From Eubacterium sp. (lineage in GTDB: Bacteria; Bacillota; Clostridia; Lachnospirales; Lachnospiraceae): 64,000 bases of DNA. Under the pieces are notes generated by a model. It was not told the DNA's origin. It saw only the letters and a program-made list of their open reading frames with translations, and did no database searches. How positions within the stretch are numbered: position 1 is the stretch's first letter; the number at the start of each line of letters is the position of its first letter. The translations under genes were made by a program, and so were the position numbers. Positions 1 to 8,519 of the stretch are shown here, one piece after another. The stretch spans positions 30,876 through 94,875 of the forward strand of contig JAAWJJ010000003.1 in the NCBI GenBank assembly GCA_022796875.1. Reading direction: 5' to 3'.

Positions 1-591
1 GAATTGCTGAGAATTACATCCGGTTCATCGGAAACAGCATCAGATTTGCCGGGAACGGCGCCGACTGCAATGCTGGATACTGCGTCCGGAGAGAAAGTAC
101 TGTTTTTCCTGCGGAATATGCCGAACGGCATCCAGCATATGAGTATGGATATTGCAGGCTTGGTGGAAACTTCGTTAAATGCCGGTATTTACAGGCTGCA
201 GCCGGAGAAATTTTCGGTAACTTTTTCCATACGCAGCAGCAGTTCCACCAGAAAAGAAGAAGTAAAAGAACGTTTAAGCAGTTTTATGGAGTTTTTGGGC
301 GGCCAGATGCAGGTAAGCGGCAGTTATCCGGCTTGGGAATTTCAAAAAAATTCGCCGCTCCGCGAAAAGCTGTTTTCCGTATATGAAAAACTGTTCGGTG
401 AAAAACCGGAATTGCAGGCAATCCACGCAGGATTGGAATGTGGGATTTTTACCTCGAAAATTCCGAAACTGGACTGCGTTTCATTCGGGCCTGAAAATTT
501 GGATATCCATACGCCGAAAGAGCGTTTGAATATCGCTTCCGTCGAAAAGTACTGGAAGTTATTAAGAAGTTTCTTAAGTGAGGAATATTGA
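1..591 (+). CDS. pepD: aminoacyl-histidine (Xaa-His) dipeptidase, C-terminal part
   Basis: This is the C-terminal 196 or so residues of a gene that begins outside the window; the frame is open from base 1. It resembles the M20-family cytosolic dipeptidase PepD, a zinc enzyme that splits dipeptides such as carnosine-type Xaa-His substrates. The family signature HAGLECGIF near residue 140 and the following GPENLDIHTP stretch (the late M20 metal-site region) are clear. The N-terminal metal ligands lie outside the window and cannot be checked. It ends 3 bases before the M23 peptidase gene, so the two may be co-transcribed. Confidence 0.85.
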   Translation, partial: ELLRITSGSSETASDLPGTAPTAMLDTASGEKVLFFLRNMPNGIQHMSMDIAGLVETSLNAGIYRLQPEKFSVTFSIRSSSSTRKEEVKERLSSFMEFLGGQMQVSGSYPAWEFQKNSPLREKLFSVYEKLFGEKPELQAIHAGLECGIFTSKIPKLDCVSFGPENLDIHTPKERLNIASVEKYWKLLRSFLSEEY

Positions 592-594
592 TAT

Positions 595-1440
595 TTGAAA
601 CGGCTGCTGCAGTTTTTACTGTGTTTAACACTGGTTTTTGCACAGATTATTTTGCTGGGCACGATTACGGCCTGGAAAAAGAATGAGAAATCATGGGATT
701 ATGAAACCGCCTGTGAATATATGAGAAGCCAGCCGGTGACGGAAGAGCAGGTCACGGAACTGATGTCAATCTGCGAGAATGACAGAAGTGATTTTTCGAA
801 ACGTCTGGCATACTTTTATTTAACGGGAGGAGAAAGCCTGATCTCGTTACAGGAAAGCGGTGAATACGAAAAAGCATTGCAGGTATTGCCGGTGGCGAAA
901 AAGAAACAGTTGGAGCAGATGGCGGAATATGTTTACAAAATATGGTCGGATATCGTATATTTTCCGATACCGCTTTCTTCCTCCAATCCGCAGTATACAG
1001 TGAGTTTTGAAAACTCCTGGCTGTTTGAGCGTACCTTTGGAGGCGTAAGGGGCCATGAAGGAACCGATATTATGGCCTCTGAAAATACCCGCGGAGTATA
1101 TCCTGTCATCTCCAGCAGCAACGGTGTAGTCGAACAGCTCGGCTGGCTGGAAAAAGGCGGTTACCGGATCGGAATCCGTTCGGAAAACGGCGCTTATTTT
1201 TATTATGCCCATTTGGAATCCTATGCACAGGATATCCAAAAAGGAGATACGGTGGAAGCCGGGCAGCTTCTGGGATTCGTAGGGGATACCGGATACGGCA
1301 GCGAGGGGACGACGGGAAAATTTCCGGTTCATCTGCATTTTGGAATTTATATTTCCACTGCAGAGCAGGAGGAATTGAGCGTAAACCCGTACCCTGTATT
1401 GTTATATTGCAAAGAAAAAAGGTTAACATTTAAATATTGA
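595..1440 (+). CDS. M23-family metallopeptidase, membrane-anchored
   Basis: A 281-residue protein starting at TTG, three bases after the pepD stop. Residues 5-25 form one hydrophobic segment (signal anchor), so the rest should lie outside the membrane. The C-terminal half carries a full LytM/M23 zinc site: HEGTDI (first His and Asp), YYAHL, and HLHFG. M23 enzymes cut peptidoglycan peptide cross-links; the intact ligands argue for an active enzyme rather than an EnvC-like activator. The middle part (residues 30-120) is family-specific and I do not recognise it. It ends one base before the downstream pseudouridine synthase gene. Confidence 0.85.
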   Translation: MKRLLQFLLCLTLVFAQIILLGTITAWKKNEKSWDYETACEYMRSQPVTEEQVTELMSICENDRSDFSKRLAYFYLTGGESLISLQESGEYEKALQVLPVAKKKQLEQMAEYVYKIWSDIVYFPIPLSSSNPQYTVSFENSWLFERTFGGVRGHEGTDIMASENTRGVYPVISSSNGVVEQLGWLEKGGYRIGIRSENGAYFYYAHLESYAQDIQKGDTVEAGQLLGFVGDTGYGSEGTTGKFPVHLHFGIYISTAEQEELSVNPYPVLLYCKEKRLTFKY

Positions 1441-1441
1441 T

Positions 1442-2251
1442 ATGAAAAATAAAATCAGACTGGATAAATTTTTATGCGATATGCAGCTTGGAAGCCGCAG
1501 TGAAATAAAGAAAGCGGCGGCAAAAGGAAAGATTACCGTAAATCAGGAAATATGCAAAGATACTTCCCGAAAGATCGTTCCGGGAGAAGATGAGGTTTGC
1601 TTTGACGGTAGCCTCATCACTTACGAAGAATACCAATACTATCTTTTTTATAAGCCGTACGGCTGTATTACGGCAACATCCGACCCGGTGCAGTCTACGG
1701 TGATGGACATTTTTAAAGGGACAAAGGGGAAAGGCCTGTTCCCGGTCGGCAGGCTGGATAAAGATACGGAAGGACTGCTTATCATTACCAATGACGGAGA
1801 GTTCGGGCACCAGTTACTCTCTCCGGCAAAGCATGTCGAAAAAACTTATTATGCCATCGTATCCGGAAGTGTCACAGAAGAGGATGTTAACCTGTTTAAA
1901 AAAGGAGTTAACATTGGAAAGGGCGTTTTGACACGACCGGCAAAACTCCACGTGCTGGCAGCTTATGATTCCGAAACGATGGTACAACGGCGTGCCGCTC
2001 AAAAAATACCGGATTATTTTTGTCCGCGGTTTTTGCCGGAACATCCATACTCGGAAATCGAAGCAACAATCACGGAAGGAAAGTTCCATCAGGTCAAACG
2101 GATGTTTTCAGCCGTCGACAAAGAAGTGTTGTATTTAAAACGGCTGTCTATGGGAGAATTTGTTCTGGATGATTCGTTATCACCCGGAGAATTCCGACCG
2201 TTTTCAGAGGCGGAACTGCAGCTGGTAAAACAATACGGAACAGGGAAATAA
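1442..2251 (+). CDS. RsuA/RluB-family rRNA pseudouridine synthase
   Basis: A 269-residue protein with an N-terminal S4 RNA-binding domain (about 1-60, IRLDKFL start) and a catalytic domain holding GRLDKDTEGLLIITNDG, whose Asp is the nucleophile that isomerises uridine. The late motif EGKFHQVKRMF is typical of the RsuA/RluB/RluE/RluF branch. Likely substrate is a single uridine in 16S or 23S rRNA; which one cannot be told from sequence. An insertion of about 25 residues (about 180-205) lies before that late motif. It sits in a tight + strand run between the M23 gene and the YgiQ-like gene. Confidence 0.88.
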   Translation: MKNKIRLDKFLCDMQLGSRSEIKKAAAKGKITVNQEICKDTSRKIVPGEDEVCFDGSLITYEEYQYYLFYKPYGCITATSDPVQSTVMDIFKGTKGKGLFPVGRLDKDTEGLLIITNDGEFGHQLLSPAKHVEKTYYAIVSGSVTEEDVNLFKKGVNIGKGVLTRPAKLHVLAAYDSETMVQRRAAQKIPDYFCPRFLPEHPYSEIEATITEGKFHQVKRMFSAVDKEVLYLKRLSMGEFVLDDSLSPGEFRPFSEAELQLVKQYGTGK

Positions 2252-2255
2252 AAAT

Positions 2256-4187
2256 ATGACAGGCGAAATTGCAATGAGTACGGAATTTTTACCGATGACG
2301 AAAAAAGAATTAACGGCGTCTACCGGGGCGGATCGGGCGGATTTTGTCTACGTATGCGGAGATGCATATGTGGACCATCCGTCTTTTGGCCATGCCATCA
2401 TTACCCGGCTGCTGCAGTCGCGCGGATATTCCGTCGGCATCATTGCACAGCCGGACTGGAAAACGGAAGAATCAATCGCGGTATTCGGGGAACCGCGTCT
2501 TGGCTTTCTCGTATCGGCCGGAAATATGGATTCTATGGTGAATCACTATACCGTTATGAAAAAACACCGCAAACAGGACGCTTATACGCCGGGCGGAAAA
2601 ATGGGCAAACGGCCGGATTATGCAGCCGTTGTGTATTCTAACCTGATTAGGAAGAAATATAAACGGACTCCGATTATTTTAGGAGGCATAGAAGCGAGTT
2701 TAAGGCGGATGGCCCATTATGATTACTGGTCGAACAAAATAAAACGTTCCATCCTGCTGGATTCCGGCGCAGACCTGATTTCATACGGAATGGGAGAAAA
2801 GAGTATTCTGGAAATCGCGGAAGCCCTGGCGGCAGGAATTGCCGTATCGGATATTACGTATGTCCGGGGAACGGTCTATAGAAGCCGCAATACGGAAACC
2901 GCCGGAGAGGACGCGGTCATTCTGCCGTCTTATGAAACGCTGCTTGCCGATAAAAAAGAATATGCAAAAAGTTTTTGTGTCCAGTATCAGAATACAGACG
3001 CTTTCAGCGCTAAAACGCTGGTAGAAGAATATCCTCACAACGTGTATGTGATTCAGAATCCGCCGACGTATCCTTTGACGGAAATGGAAATGGACGATAT
3101 TTACGCGCTTCCTTTTGCGAGGACTTACCATCCGTGTTATGAAAAAGACGGGGGCGTCCCGGCGATTCAAGAAGTAAAATTCTCCCTGACAAGCAACCGC
3201 GGCTGTTACGGCGGCTGCAGTTTTTGCGCGCTGACGTTTCATCAGGGCAGGAGAATCCAGAGCAGAAGCGTGGATTCGCTGGTCCAGGAGGCCGAAGAGC
3301 TGACGAAAGATCCGGATTTTAAAGGTTATATCCACGACGTCGGCGGCCCTACGGCAAATTTTTATGCGCCCGCCTGCAAAAAACAGATCAGATCCGGCGT
3401 CTGCCGGGACAGGCAGTGCCTGTTTCCCGATCCATGCAAAAATCTGATTGTGGATCACACGGATTATATCCGGTTATTGCGGAAACTGCGGCAGATCAAA
3501 GGGGTGAAAAAAGTATTTATCCGTTCCGGTATCCGTTTTGATTACCTGATCTATGACAACGATCCGGCTTTTTTAAAAGAACTGTGTAAATATCATGTCA
3601 GCGGACAGTTAAAAGTCGCTCCGGAACATATTTCTGATTCCGTATTACAGAAAATGGGAAAGCCGTCCCGAAGCGTTTACGACCGGTTTGTGCAGAAATA
3701 TAAGGCCATGAATGAAAAACTTGGCCAAAAACAATATCTGGTACCTTATTTCATGTCTTCCCATCCCGGGGCGACGATGAAAGAAGCTGTGGAACTGGCC
3801 GAATATGTCCGCGATATGGGATACATGCCGGAACAGGTACAGGATTTTTATCCTACGCCGTCCACATTGTCAACCGTGATGTATTATACCGGTTACGATC
3901 CGCGTACGATGAAAAAAGTGTATACCGCAAAGTCATTTCATGAAAAAGAAATGCAGAGAGCGCTGATCCAATACAGGAATCCGAGTTATTATGAACTCGT
4001 TTACGAGGCGTTAAAAAAGGCCGGACGGGAAGACCTGATCGGTTTCGGAAAGAAATGCCTGATCCGTCCGCCGGCGCAAAAACAAAGACAGCAAAAACAA
4101 CCGCAAAAGCCGGCGCAAAAACAAAGACAGCAAAAACAACGAAAAAGTGGTGGAAAACATGAAAGAATTTATTGCCGGAAAAAATGA
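2256..4187 (+). CDS. ygiQ: YgiQ-family radical SAM protein
   Basis: A 643-residue protein of the YgiQ family (UPF0313), radical-SAM enzymes of unknown substrate. The iron-sulfur motif CYGGCSFC is near residue 320 and is preceded by the N-terminal cobalamin-binding-like domain typical of the family. ATG 2274 is an alternative start. The extreme C terminus is unusual: a Gln/Lys-rich tail made by a 39-bp tandem duplication (4071-4140). The last 41 bases overlap the next gene. The core is full length and should be active; the tail is probably disordered. Confidence 0.88.
   Translation: MTGEIAMSTEFLPMTKKELTASTGADRADFVYVCGDAYVDHPSFGHAIITRLLQSRGYSVGIIAQPDWKTEESIAVFGEPRLGFLVSAGNMDSMVNHYTVMKKHRKQDAYTPGGKMGKRPDYAAVVYSNLIRKKYKRTPIILGGIEASLRRMAHYDYWSNKIKRSILLDSGADLISYGMGEKSILEIAEALAAGIAVSDITYVRGTVYRSRNTETAGEDAVILPSYETLLADKKEYAKSFCVQYQNTDAFSAKTLVEEYPHNVYVIQNPPTYPLTEMEMDDIYALPFARTYHPCYEKDGGVPAIQEVKFSLTSNRGCYGGCSFCALTFHQGRRIQSRSVDSLVQEAEELTKDPDFKGYIHDVGGPTANFYAPACKKQIRSGVCRDRQCLFPDPCKNLIVDHTDYIRLLRKLRQIKGVKKVFIRSGIRFDYLIYDNDPAFLKELCKYHVSGQLKVAPEHISDSVLQKMGKPSRSVYDRFVQKYKAMNEKLGQKQYLVPYFMSSHPGATMKEAVELAEYVRDMGYMPEQVQDFYPTPSTLSTVMYYTGYDPRTMKKVYTAKSFHEKEMQRALIQYRNPSYYELVYEALKKAGREDLIGFGKKCLIRPPAQKQRQQKQPQKPAQKQRQQKQRKSGGKHERIYCRKK
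4071..4140 (+). repeat. 39-bp tandem duplication in ygiQ 3' end
   Basis: A unit beginning ccggcgcaaaaacaaag starts at 4071 and again at 4110, an exact period of 39 bases. It encodes a repeated Ala-Gln-Lys-Gln-Arg-Gln-Gln-Lys-Gln stretch in the YgiQ tail and abuts the start of the next gene. It is one of several short tandem duplications at gene ends in this window. Confidence 0.85.
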
Positions 4188-5196
4188 GGCCGGACAGCGT
4201 CTGGACAAGCTGCTGTGCAAATATCTGCCAAACGCTCCGAAAAGTTTTATATATAAAATGCTGAGGAAAAAGAATTTCACTGTAAACGGAAAAAAAGCTG
4301 CCGGTTCTGAAATCGTACAAAAACAGGATGTCATCCGGCTGTACCTTTCCGATGAAACGTATGAAAAATTCAGCGTGCCCGCAAACAGAACACCAGAAAT
4401 CAAACAGTATCCGGCAGACAGGCAGTATCCGATAACCAAACAATATCCGGTAACCAGTCTGGATATTATATATGAATCCAAAGATTATATCGTGATCAAT
4501 AAACCGGCCGGAATGCTTTCCCAAAAAGCTGGGAAAGAAGATATTTCCGCAAACGAATATCTGATCGGATATATGCTCGAACAGGAGCAGATCACGCCGG
4601 AAGAACTGCAGGTTTTCCATCCGTCCGTCTGTAACCGTCTGGACAGAAATACGTCCGGGTTGCTTATTTTCGGGAAAACCCTGCACGGACTGCAAACCAT
4701 GGCGGAAAGCCTGAAAACAAGGACATTCGGAAAGTATTACTGGTGCCTGGCCGAAGGCCGTATCGAAAAACCGCAGAAGATAAGTGGTTATTTAAAAAAA
4801 GATAAAAAAAGTAATCAGGTTACAGTTACGGCCGGTAAAAGGAAAGGCGGCAAAAACGAAGCAGAGGGTTCTTACATTGAAACGGAATATGTGCCGTTAA
4901 AGAATTATCGGCATTATACGCTTCTCGAAGTACATTTGATTACGGGAAAGCCGCACCAGATCCGGGCGCATCTGTCTGAACAGGGTCATCCGCTGGCGGG
5001 CGACAGAAAATACGGCGGCTCCGCCGATATTCTGACAAAAAAAGGGAATGTGCGTTTGTCCGGACAGTTTTTGCACGCAAAACGGCTGGAATTTGCGGAT
5101 GGAACGGTATTGGAAGCCCCGCTCCCGGAACGGCTGGAGGAAATTTTAAACATGCTGGAAGAAATGCCGATAAGAGAAAATCTTAAAAAAATGTGA
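4147..5196 (+). CDS. RluA-family pseudouridine synthase
   Basis: A 349-residue RluA/RluC/RluD-type enzyme that converts uridines in 23S rRNA or tRNA to pseudouridine. An S4 domain covers residues 1-60; the catalytic motif NRLDRNTSGLLIF is near residue 160 (the family usually has HRLD, here Asn replaces His, the nucleophilic Asp is kept), and GKPHQIRAHL follows. The track-length start is GTG 4147; ATG 4159 is a plausible alternative. The linker between S4 and catalytic domains carries three 18-bp repeats (4402-4455). It overlaps the ygiQ-like gene by 41 bases, implying translational coupling. Confidence 0.88.
   Translation: MVENMKEFIAGKNEAGQRLDKLLCKYLPNAPKSFIYKMLRKKNFTVNGKKAAGSEIVQKQDVIRLYLSDETYEKFSVPANRTPEIKQYPADRQYPITKQYPVTSLDIIYESKDYIVINKPAGMLSQKAGKEDISANEYLIGYMLEQEQITPEELQVFHPSVCNRLDRNTSGLLIFGKTLHGLQTMAESLKTRTFGKYYWCLAEGRIEKPQKISGYLKKDKKSNQVTVTAGKRKGGKNEAEGSYIETEYVPLKNYRHYTLLEVHLITGKPHQIRAHLSEQGHPLAGDRKYGGSADILTKKGNVRLSGQFLHAKRLEFADGTVLEAPLPERLEEILNMLEEMPIRENLKKM
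4402..4455 (+). repeat. three 18-bp in-frame tandem repeats in the linker
   Basis: Units at 4402-4419, 4420-4437 and 4438-4455 share the core caRtatccgR and encode KQYPAD, RQYPIT and KQYPVT. They lie between the S4 and catalytic domains of the RluA-family protein, a place that tolerates length change. Confidence 0.8.
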
Positions 5197-5227
5197 AATA
5201 TACCGGAAGAATGTAAGGAGGATACTT

Positions 5228-5872
5228 ATGAAATTATATATTATGCGCCATGGGGAAACGGATTGGAATATACAGGGAAAAATACAGGGTTCCACGGATG
5301 TTCCTTTGAATGAGAACGGAATCTTTTTGGCGGAACAGACGCGGGACGGTTTAAAAAAAGCAGGAATTGTTTTTGATACTATATTTTCCAGTCCTTTCAT
5401 CCGGGCACGGCGGACTGCCGAAATCATCGCGGACGGAAACTGCGTTCCGGAACTTGACGGCAGAATTGCGGAAATGGCTTTTGGAAAGTATGAGGGCGTG
5501 TCAATCCGGGAAGTTTCTGAAAATCCTGCATATGGGAATATCAGGAATTTTTTTCGGAATCCGCGGGAATATGTGGCGGAAGAAGGAAGCGAGAGCTATG
5601 AAGAAGCGATTGCCCGGATCGGAGATTTTTATGAAGACAGGATTCGGCCGCTTGCCGGAAATGACAAAAACTGCCTGATCGTATGCCACGGCGCCATCAT
5701 CCGGGCATTTTTGGTTTATCTGTGCCATATGGAATTGGATCAGCTGTGGAAGCTGAAACAGCCGAATTGCAGTATCAATGTTTTTGACGTTACGCCGGAA
5801 AGGGCAGTTTTATCGGAACAGTCCAAAATCTTTTACGATGATACGCTGGTTCCGAAACGGAAATATACTTAA
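5228..5872 (+). CDS. histidine phosphatase family protein
   Basis: A 214-residue branch-1 histidine phosphatase (phosphoglycerate-mutase-like fold). The phosphoacceptor motif MRHGETDWN is at residues 5-13, the second catalytic patch SSPFIRARRTAEI near 57-69, and the late His in VCHGAIIRAF near 154. Such proteins dephosphorylate small metabolites (GpmB-, CobC- or YhfR-like); the substrate cannot be read here and no cobalamin genes are near. A strong ribosome site aaggagg lies 6-7 bases before the ATG. Confidence 0.85.
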   Translation: MKLYIMRHGETDWNIQGKIQGSTDVPLNENGIFLAEQTRDGLKKAGIVFDTIFSSPFIRARRTAEIIADGNCVPELDGRIAEMAFGKYEGVSIREVSENPAYGNIRNFFRNPREYVAEEGSESYEEAIARIGDFYEDRIRPLAGNDKNCLIVCHGAIIRAFLVYLCHMELDQLWKLKQPNCSINVFDVTPERAVLSEQSKIFYDDTLVPKRKYT

Positions 5873-5909
5873 CCCTATGAAAGGAACGTCTTTTTAGAAA
5901 GGAAACGCT

Positions 5910-6443
5910 ATGAGCACATGGAATTCAAGAGGACTGCGGGGTTCCACTCTGGAAGAATTTATCAATCATTCCAATGAAACCTATCTGTCACATGGACTGG
6001 CGTTGATCCAAAAAGTGCCTACTCCGATTACGCCGATTAAAATCGACAAGCAGACGCGCCACATTACGTTGGCCTATTTTGAACAGAAAAGTACGGTAGA
6101 CTATATCGGCGTCGTACAGGGCGTGCCGGTCTGCTTTGACGCAAAAGAATGTGCTGCTGACACGTTTCCCCTGCAAAATATTCATGAACATCAGGTCGCG
6201 TTTATGGAAACGTTTGAAAAACAGCAGGGAATCGCATTTTTATTGATTTATTACACGCATAAGGATATGATGTATTATATGCCGTTTGCAGAATTGAAAA
6301 AGTTTTGGGAGAGGATGCAGAATGGAGGGAGAAAAAGTTTCCGCTTTGAGGAATTGGATCCTGTCAATATTTTAAAACCATCCCGGGGGATTATGGTTCC
6401 GTACCTGGACGGTATTGCCCGCGATCTGCAAAGCCGGGATTGA
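5910..6443 (+). CDS. recU: Holliday junction resolvase RecU
   Basis: A 177-residue protein matching RecU, the Gram-positive resolvase that cuts four-way DNA junctions and modulates RecA. Recognisable parts are NSRGLRGSTLEEFIN at the start, PTPITPIKID, the nuclease core STVDYIGVVQGVPVCFDAKE (catalytic Asp, Glu, Lys of the PD-(D/E)XK fold) and FPLQNIHEHQVAFM. It is usually paired with a penicillin-binding protein gene; here it instead precedes the his operon, whose promoter overlaps its stop codon. Ribosome site gaaaggaaa precedes the ATG. Confidence 0.85.
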   Translation: MSTWNSRGLRGSTLEEFINHSNETYLSHGLALIQKVPTPITPIKIDKQTRHITLAYFEQKSTVDYIGVVQGVPVCFDAKECAADTFPLQNIHEHQVAFMETFEKQQGIAFLLIYYTHKDMMYYMPFAELKKFWERMQNGGRKSFRFEELDPVNILKPSRGIMVPYLDGIARDLQSRD

Positions 6444-6468
6444 CATTTCTTCCACAGTCTTTTATAAT
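6440..6468 (+). promoter_or_regulatory. consensus sigma-A promoter of the his operon
   Basis: TTGACA at 6440-6445 and TATAAT at 6463-6468 are separated by exactly 17 bases, a perfect vegetative consensus. The -35 overlaps the recU stop codon. The start point would be near 6475, 50 bases before the hisZ ATG. A perfect consensus suggests strong basal activity that needs a repressor. Confidence 0.85.
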
Positions 6469-6486
6469 AACTATTAATTTATCATA

Positions 6487-6506
6487 TTAGCACGGTAGCG
6501 TGCTAA
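6487..6506 (+). promoter_or_regulatory. 20-bp palindrome, candidate his operator
   Basis: TTAGCACG (6487-6494), a 4-base spacer gtag, then CGTGCTAA (6499-6506) is a perfect 8+8 bp inverted repeat just downstream of the predicted start point and before the hisZ ribosome site ggaggt. Position and symmetry suggest a repressor operator, possibly for the TrpR-type regulator HisR/YerC proposed for his genes in Firmicutes; that identity is inference. Confidence 0.6.
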
Positions 6507-6523
6507 AGTGCGGAGGTTGTAAG

Positions 6524-7717
6524 ATGCAGCAACATTTGTTACATACGCCGGAAGGCGTGCGCGATATTTATAATACGCAATGCGAAAATAAACTTTATCT
6601 GGAACAGAGGTTCCATAAAAGTTTTCAGTCATATGGCTATCAGGCGATCCAGACGCCGACATTTGAATTTTTTGATATATTCAGCCGTGAGATTGGGACG
6701 ATTCCGTCAAAAGACCTGTACAAATTTTTTGACCGGGAGGGAAATACGCTGGTTCTCCGTCCGGATATTACGCCGTCTGTCGCACGGTGCGCCGCCAAAT
6801 ATTTCAGCGAGGATGAAACAGCCGTACGGCTTTATTATATGGGAAATACGTTTATCAACAATTCCAGTTATCAGGGACGCTTAAAAGAAGTGACTCAGGC
6901 CGGGGCCGAACTGCTGGGGGATGATTCCGCCGATGCCGACGCGGAAATTATCGCTTTAAGCATCAAATCCCTGTTATCGGCGGGATTACGGGAATTTCAG
7001 ATCAGCATCGGACATGTCGGGTATTTCAACGGCCTGGCAAAAGCGGCTTCTCTGGAAGAAGAACTGGTGGAAGAAATCAAGGAACTGATGCAGAACCGAA
7101 ATTTCTGGGGGATCAAAGAACTGATTCAGCCGCTTGACCTGGAAGAAAACCTGAAACGGTTATTCTATTCTCTCGGAGAATTTTATGACCGGGCGGATCA
7201 GCTGGAAGAACTGACAGCACTGGCGGATGGCTATCCTGAGATCAAAGAAGCAATACTCCGGCTCATGGAATTATATGAAGTGCTGAAATTATACGAAGCG
7301 GAAAATTACATTTCTTTTGAACTGGGAATACCGGAACAAAAACAGTACCAGTATTATACCGGGATCGTTTTTCACGGGTATTCGTTTGGTTCCGGGGAGC
7401 CGATCGTCAAAGGCGGACGTTATGACAGGCTGTTGGCGCATTTTGGAAAAGATTTCAGCGCAATCGGGTTTGCCATTGTGGTGGATCAGATTTTAATGGC
7501 CCTGGAGCGGCAGAACATTGCGATTCCGCAGGCCAATAACGTATCGCTGATCCTTTATGACCCGCAAAAAAGGACCGAGTCAGTCACGGAAGCGTGCAGA
7601 CGCCGCAGTATGGGGGAATGTGTCGAACTGGTACGAAAAAAAGACGGCGTTGCAGAGGATGCCTACCAGAAATACAGCCGGCAGAAAAAGTACAAAGAAG
7701 TAATTTATATCCAGTAA
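6524..7717 (+). CDS. hisZ: ATP phosphoribosyltransferase regulatory subunit HisZ
   Basis: A class II His-tRNA-synthetase-like protein of 397 residues that lacks the anticodon domain and is required with short-form HisG for the first step of histidine synthesis. It opens with HTPEGVRDIY and holds LVLRPDITPSVAR (motif 2 region), YYTGIVFHGY and a GGRYDRLL segment. The open frame extends upstream to GTG 6500, but that codon lies inside the palindrome; ATG 6524 follows a ggaggt site with 7-base spacing and is chosen. First gene of the his operon. Confidence 0.9.
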   Translation: MQQHLLHTPEGVRDIYNTQCENKLYLEQRFHKSFQSYGYQAIQTPTFEFFDIFSREIGTIPSKDLYKFFDREGNTLVLRPDITPSVARCAAKYFSEDETAVRLYYMGNTFINNSSYQGRLKEVTQAGAELLGDDSADADAEIIALSIKSLLSAGLREFQISIGHVGYFNGLAKAASLEEELVEEIKELMQNRNFWGIKELIQPLDLEENLKRLFYSLGEFYDRADQLEELTALADGYPEIKEAILRLMELYEVLKLYEAENYISFELGIPEQKQYQYYTGIVFHGYSFGSGEPIVKGGRYDRLLAHFGKDFSAIGFAIVVDQILMALERQNIAIPQANNVSLILYDPQKRTESVTEACRRRSMGECVELVRKKDGVAEDAYQKYSRQKKYKEVIYIQ

Positions 7718-7749
7718 ATGAAATAACGGATATCAGAGATTTCATTTAC
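7714..7749 (+). other. intercistronic hairpin between hisZ and hisG
   Basis: GTAAATGAAAT (7714-7724) and ATTTCATTTAC (7739-7749) are an 11-bp perfect inverted repeat with a 14-base loop, covering the hisZ stop codon. No U-run follows, so it is more likely an mRNA-stability or processing hairpin than a terminator. Confidence 0.6.
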
Positions 7750-7781
7750 GTTGTACCAGAATAATGAATGAGGAAAGAATC

Positions 7782-8426
7782 ATGGAAAAAAACAGATATC
7801 TGACATTTGCACTCGGAAAAGGGCGCCTGGCAAATAAAACAATGGAAACTTTTGAAAAAATCGGAATTACCTGCCAGGAAATCCAGGATAAAAAGACGCG
7901 CAAGCTGATTTTTGTAAATGAAGAATTAAAAATGCGTTTTTTCCTGGCCAAAGGGCCGGACGTACCGACGTATGTGGAATATGGGGCGGCGGACATCGGG
8001 ATTGTCGGCAGAGATACCATATTGCAGGAACGCAGAAATATTTATGAAGTGCTGGATCTGGGATTCGGCGCATGCCGGATGTGCGTATGCGGCCGGGCAG
8101 AAGCAAAAGAACTGCTGCGCCATCATGAACTGATCCGCGTAGCGACAAAATATCCGCAGATCGCCAAAGACTATTTTTATAATAAAAAACATCAGACTGT
8201 AGAGATCATTAAACTGAACGGTTCGATCGAACTTGCTCCGATTGTCGGGCTTTCCGAAGTGATCGTGGACATTGTGGAAACCGGATCTACGTTAAAGGAG
8301 AACGGACTGGAAGTATTAGAGGAGATCTGCCCGCTGTCGGCCCGGATGGTTGTCAACCAGGTCAGCATGAAAATGGAAAACGAACGTATTTCCAAATTAA
8401 TACAGGACTTAAAGTCCGTATTGTAA
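7782..8426 (+). CDS. hisG: ATP phosphoribosyltransferase, short form HisG
   Basis: A 214-residue short-form HisG, catalysing ATP plus PRPP to phosphoribosyl-ATP, the committed step of histidine synthesis; it needs HisZ, which is present upstream. Typical parts are [12 protein letters not shown] at the start, [13 protein letters not shown], and the PRPP-binding [18 protein letters not shown]. The C-terminal histidine-feedback domain of long HisG is absent, as expected. ATG 7764 is an alternative start; ATG 7782 is preceded by aggaaag and fits the family. Confidence 0.92.
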   Translation: MEKNRYLTFALGKGRLANKTMETFEKIGITCQEIQDKKTRKLIFVNEELKMRFFLAKGPDVPTYVEYGAADIGIVGRDTILQERRNIYEVLDLGFGACRMCVCGRAEAKELLRHHELIRVATKYPQIAKDYFYNKKHQTVEIIKLNGSIELAPIVGLSEVIVDIVETGSTLKENGLEVLEEICPLSARMVVNQVSMKMENERISKLIQDLKSVL

Positions 8427-8468
8427 AGTTAAAAGACAAAAAACTGTAAAGTCAAAAGACAACAAACT
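8423..8468 (+). repeat. 23-bp tandem duplication across the hisG stop
   Basis: gtaaagttaaaagacaaaaa (8423-8445 unit) is followed at once by a copy (8446-8468) with two changes. The first copy contains the hisG TAA, so the gene end has been duplicated into the hisG-hisD gap. Confidence 0.75.
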
Positions 8469-8519
8469 ACATGAAAAAGCAGGCAACAGGAATTTGTATG
8501 GAAAAGGTGGAATAGAAAC

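Noticed and set aside
2781..3458. 225-residue - strand frame opposite ygiQ
   Set aside because: It is a shadow of a strongly conserved gene, with no ribosome site or recognisable domain.
3853..4695. 280-residue - strand frame across the ygiQ/rluA junction
   Set aside because: It spans two real + strand genes and has low-complexity Phe-rich sequence created by the complement of Lys/Gln codons.
6487..6506. CIRCE heat-shock operator (arms TTAGCAC/GTGCTAA)
   Set aside because: CIRCE has 13 bases between these seven-base arms (TC-N9-GA); here there are 6, and the gene is hisZ, not a chaperone.
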